Positions 61,997 to 64,000 of a DNA stretch of 64,000 bases are shown in pieces. Every line of letters begins with the position of its first letter. Position 1 is the stretch's first letter. The position numbers and the translations under genes are program-made. Below the pieces are notes generated by a model. That model saw only the letters and a program-made list of their open reading frames with translations. It had not been told where the DNA came from and ran no database searches. The DNA is from Polynucleobacter sp. MWH-S4W17 (lineage in GTDB: Bacteria > Pseudomonadota > Gammaproteobacteria > Burkholderiales > Burkholderiaceae): positions 1,364,001 through 1,428,000 of the forward strand of contig NZ_CP061295.1 in NCBI RefSeq assembly GCF_018687535.1, written 5' to 3'.

Positions 61997-63244
61997 TTAG
62001 ATCACCTTCTCGTGACGTAATGCGATCAATTCATCGGTTGAGTAACCGAGCTCACTGAGAATCTCATCAGTATGCTCTCCAAGTAAGGGTGAACGCTCTA
62101 CGTCAGTTGGACTATCGGACAACTTAATTGGGTTGCCAACAGTAAGGTACTTGCCACGAATTGGATGATCCACCTCAACCACTGTCCCAGTCGCGCGTAA
62201 TGCAGGCTCTTCAGCAATTTCTTTCATGGACAGAATTGGACCGCATGGGATGTCATATTTATTAAGAACATCCATGACTTCAAACTTCGTCATCGTCATA
62301 GTCCACTTTTCGATCTCACCGAAGATTTCCATCAAGTGCGGCAAGCGTGCCATTGGCGATGCAAAACGCACATCGGTAATCCAATCTTCACGACCGATTA
62401 CTTTACAAACAGCTTCCCAAACTGGGGCTTGTACGATCACATACATATAGGCATTTGGATCTGTTTCCCAGCCCTTACACTTAACGATCCAACCAGGCTG
62501 ACCGCCACCAGAAGCATTGCCGGCGCGGGGTACGGCGTCACCAAACTCACCATTCGGGAACTGTGGATATTCTTGCATCAGACCAACGCGCTCTAAACGT
62601 TGTTGATCACGCAACTTCACGCGGCACAAATTCAATACGGCATCTTGCATCGCCGCTAATACTTTCTGACCACGCCCAGAGTGAGTGCGTTGGTATAGAG
62701 CTGTAACAATACCGAGCGCTAAATGCAAGCCTGTTCCGCTATCACCAATTTGTGCACCGGTTACCATTGGAGGACCGTCATCAAAACCAGTGGTTGATGC
62801 AGAACCACCAGCGCACTGCGCTACGTTCTCATACACCTTGCAATCTTCGTATGGACCAGGGCCAAAGCCTTTTACGGAAGCCATGATCATCATCGGATTG
62901 AGTTCCTGAATGCGCTCCCAAGAAAATCCCATGCGATCAAGCGCGCCTGGTGCAAAGTTCTCAACTAATACGTCGCACTCTTTAATGAGACGCTCTAGGA
63001 TTTCTTTACCCTTTTGGGTTTTGGTATTCACGGTAATGGAGCGCTTGTTATGGTTCAGCATCGTGAAATACAAACTATCTGCATCAGGAATGTCACGCAA
63101 TTGACCGCGTGTTGCATCGCCTTCACCGGATTTTTCTACTTTGATGACGTCTGCACCAAACCAAGCCAGCAACTGAGTGCAGGTTGGGCCTGATTGAACG
63201 TGCGTAAAGTCGAGGATTTTGACCCCTTCTAGTGCTTTTGCCAT
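61997..63244 (-). CDS. frc: Formyl-CoA:oxalate CoA-transferase
   Basis: A 415-residue CaiB/BaiF family III CoA-transferase moving CoA from formyl-CoA to oxalate. Active-site Asp168 in [16 protein letters not shown] matches the catalytic Asp of Oxalobacter Frc, and the flexible Gly loop GGGQPGW is present. Start [13 protein letters not shown] with AGGA upstream. A second paralogue begins beyond the window at 63895-64000, separated by a PAS protein gene. The oxalyl-CoA decarboxylase partner is not in the window. Confidence 0.92.
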   Translation of the reverse strand: MAKALEGVKILDFTHVQSGPTCTQLLAWFGADVIKVEKSGEGDATRGQLRDIPDADSLYFTMLNHNKRSITVNTKTQKGKEILERLIKECDVLVENFAPGALDRMGFSWERIQELNPMMIMASVKGFGPGPYEDCKVYENVAQCAGGSASTTGFDDGPPMVTGAQIGDSGTGLHLALGIVTALYQRTHSGRGQKVLAAMQDAVLNLCRVKLRDQQRLERVGLMQEYPQFPNGEFGDAVPRAGNASGGGQPGWIVKCKGWETDPNAYMYVIVQAPVWEAVCKVIGREDWITDVRFASPMARLPHLMEIFGEIEKWTMTMTKFEVMDVLNKYDIPCGPILSMKEIAEEPALRATGTVVEVDHPIRGKYLTVGNPIKLSDSPTDVERSPLLGEHTDEILSELGYSTDELIALRHEKVI

Positions 63245-63383
63245 GATTTAAGTCCTAATAAGAATGAAATATTGAATTAAAGCAATTTTACCAGTGGGAA
63301 ATGGGAGAAATTGAGGCGTGCCCGTTTTTTGGGCATGGATTCCGTCTAAACCTGCATTTACTCTTGTTAGGGTCTATGTACGG

Positions 63384-63812
63384 CTAAGTCTGGGGATTTT
63401 CAAGATCAGAAAGGCGCTTTTTAAGGGCCCTTTCTTCGGCAAAACGCTCTGACTCATCCCGAATGACGGCAACCACTCCGTTAGCCTTCCCCGAGGCGTC
63501 AAAGAGCATGCCTACAGTAAAAGCGATCGAAAGGGTTCTACCATCCTTATGTTTGGCTGGAACTTTTAATAGCGAAGCGCCATAGCGGGTTGTACCAGTC
63601 TTCATAGAATGGCTATATCCCTCATTGTGTTTTTGACGTTGGCGTTCAGGAACGATGAGATCTAAAGTATTCCCAAGAGCCTCTTGCTCTGAATAGCCGA
63701 AAATGCGAGTAGCTGCTGGATTCCACAGTACGATCTTTTCATGGGCATCGGCAACCACAATCGCATCCCCTATGCATTCTACTAACGGGTGCAAATCAAT
63801 ATTGGTGTTCAT
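63384..63812 (-). CDS. Single-domain PAS sensor protein
   Basis: A 142-residue protein made of one PAS fold: DAIVVADAHEKIVLWNPAAT, GYSEQEALGNTLDLIVPE, and the PAC-like GKANGVVAVIRDESER, ending in a short helical coiled-coil tail. There is no output domain or signal peptide. It lies between two formyl-CoA transferase genes on the same strand but after a terminator, so it may have its own promoter. Ligand unknown. Confidence 0.88.
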   Translation of the reverse strand: MNTNIDLHPLVECIGDAIVVADAHEKIVLWNPAATRIFGYSEQEALGNTLDLIVPERQRQKHNEGYSHSMKTGTTRYGASLLKVPAKHKDGRTLSIAFTVGMLFDASGKANGVVAVIRDESERFAEERALKKRLSDLENPQT

Positions 63813-63844
63813 GTGATCAGTCTATAGAGTTTTTGAGAAATAAA

Positions 63845-63869
63845 AAAGGCGCTCACTAGGAGCGCCTTT
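63845..63869 (-). terminator. Intrinsic terminator after the second CoA-transferase
   Basis: AAAGGCGCT / AGCGCCTTT, seven-base loop, with a T-run on the minus strand. Confidence 0.9.
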
Positions 63870-63894
63870 AAATTAATACCAGTGTTACTTGTTA

Positions 63895-64000
63895 TTAAAC
63901 TGCTTTGGCTGTGTGTAACTTAGCGATGTCATCAGCGCTATAGCCAAGATCAGCCAATACTTCGTCAGTGTGCTCACCCAATACTGGTGATGGACCAACT
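63895..64000 (-). CDS. Second formyl-CoA transferase paralogue, C-terminal end only
   Basis: The visible 34 codons read GPSPVLGEHTDEVLADLGYS and end HTAKAV before a TAA at 63895. The C-terminus of the complete frc product reads [16 protein letters not shown], so this is clearly the same family. The rest lies past the window edge, so its active site cannot be checked. Confidence 0.88.
   Translation of the reverse strand, partial: VGPSPVLGEHTDEVLADLGYSADDIAKLHTAKAV

Noticed and set aside
63318..63336. GCCC/GGGC hairpin downstream of the PAS gene as a terminator
   Set aside because: Only a five-base stem with no T-run in either direction; not convincing.

Overview
The window looks like chromosome from a freshwater betaproteobacterium of the Polynucleobacter type (Burkholderiaceae). 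This rests on gene order (serS-lolA-ftsK//trxB; nadE-glnB; metG-DUF3460-scpA-panC), moderate GC by eye, very short intergenic gaps, and accessory traits typical of that group: tandem cyanophycin synthetases, a proton-pumping pyrophosphatase, oxalate/formyl-CoA genes and TRAP transporters. I see no phage, insertion sequence, CRISPR, rRNA or tRNA. The genus is an inference from remembered protein similarity, not from a search.

Layout. 0-5 kb: serS (cut by the window edge), lolA and ftsK on the minus strand, trxB divergent, then a small BrnT-type toxin / XRE-antitoxin module between two matching terminators. 5-14 kb: membrane and soluble pyrophosphatases (divergent), NAD synthetase, PII protein, a RodZ-like membrane HTH protein, an orphan FixJ-type response regulator, ilvD. 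13.8-18.7 kb: a five-gene minus-strand set that reads as copper acquisition (DUF2946 leader protein, TonB receptor, beta-propeller protein, TlpA-like thioredoxin, PCu(A)C chaperone). 18.8-20.5 kb: an oxalate/formate-type antiporter and an isolated 35-residue protein with its own promoter, Shine-Dalgarno and terminator. 20.6-28.4 kb: cyanophycin block, with a DUF1854 protein and a zinc-ribbon ABC exporter divergent from cphA' and cphA. 28.4-36 kb: fbp, a VapBC module, pepN, a TMEM165-type exporter, alanine dehydrogenase with an amino-acid permease.

36-54 kb: tcdA, pdxH, msrA, an aldehyde dehydrogenase, a DEAD-box helicase with a structured leader and a repetitive Gly/Arg tail, ubiC, hemD-hemC, argH with TRAP permease genes dctQM, then dcd - Kir-type K+ channel - basic amino-acid decarboxylase as a tightly packed operon, fdhD, metG. 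54-64 kb: DUF3460-scpA-panC as overlapping genes, a six-gene polar amino-acid uptake set (ABC transporter, APC permease, DUF985 cupin), a formyltransferase coupled to a formyl-CoA:oxalate CoA-transferase, a lone PAS protein, and the C-terminus of a second CoA-transferase running off the end.

The items most worth following are: the polyamine-type decarboxylase whose start overlaps the stop of an inward-rectifier K+ channel; the formyl-THF-type formyltransferase one base away from formyl-CoA transferase, with a PAS protein between two transferase paralogues; the cyanophycin-linked ABC exporter and the ligase-degenerate CphA'; the copper cluster with stem-loops after its DUF2946 leader gene; and the 35-residue protein.
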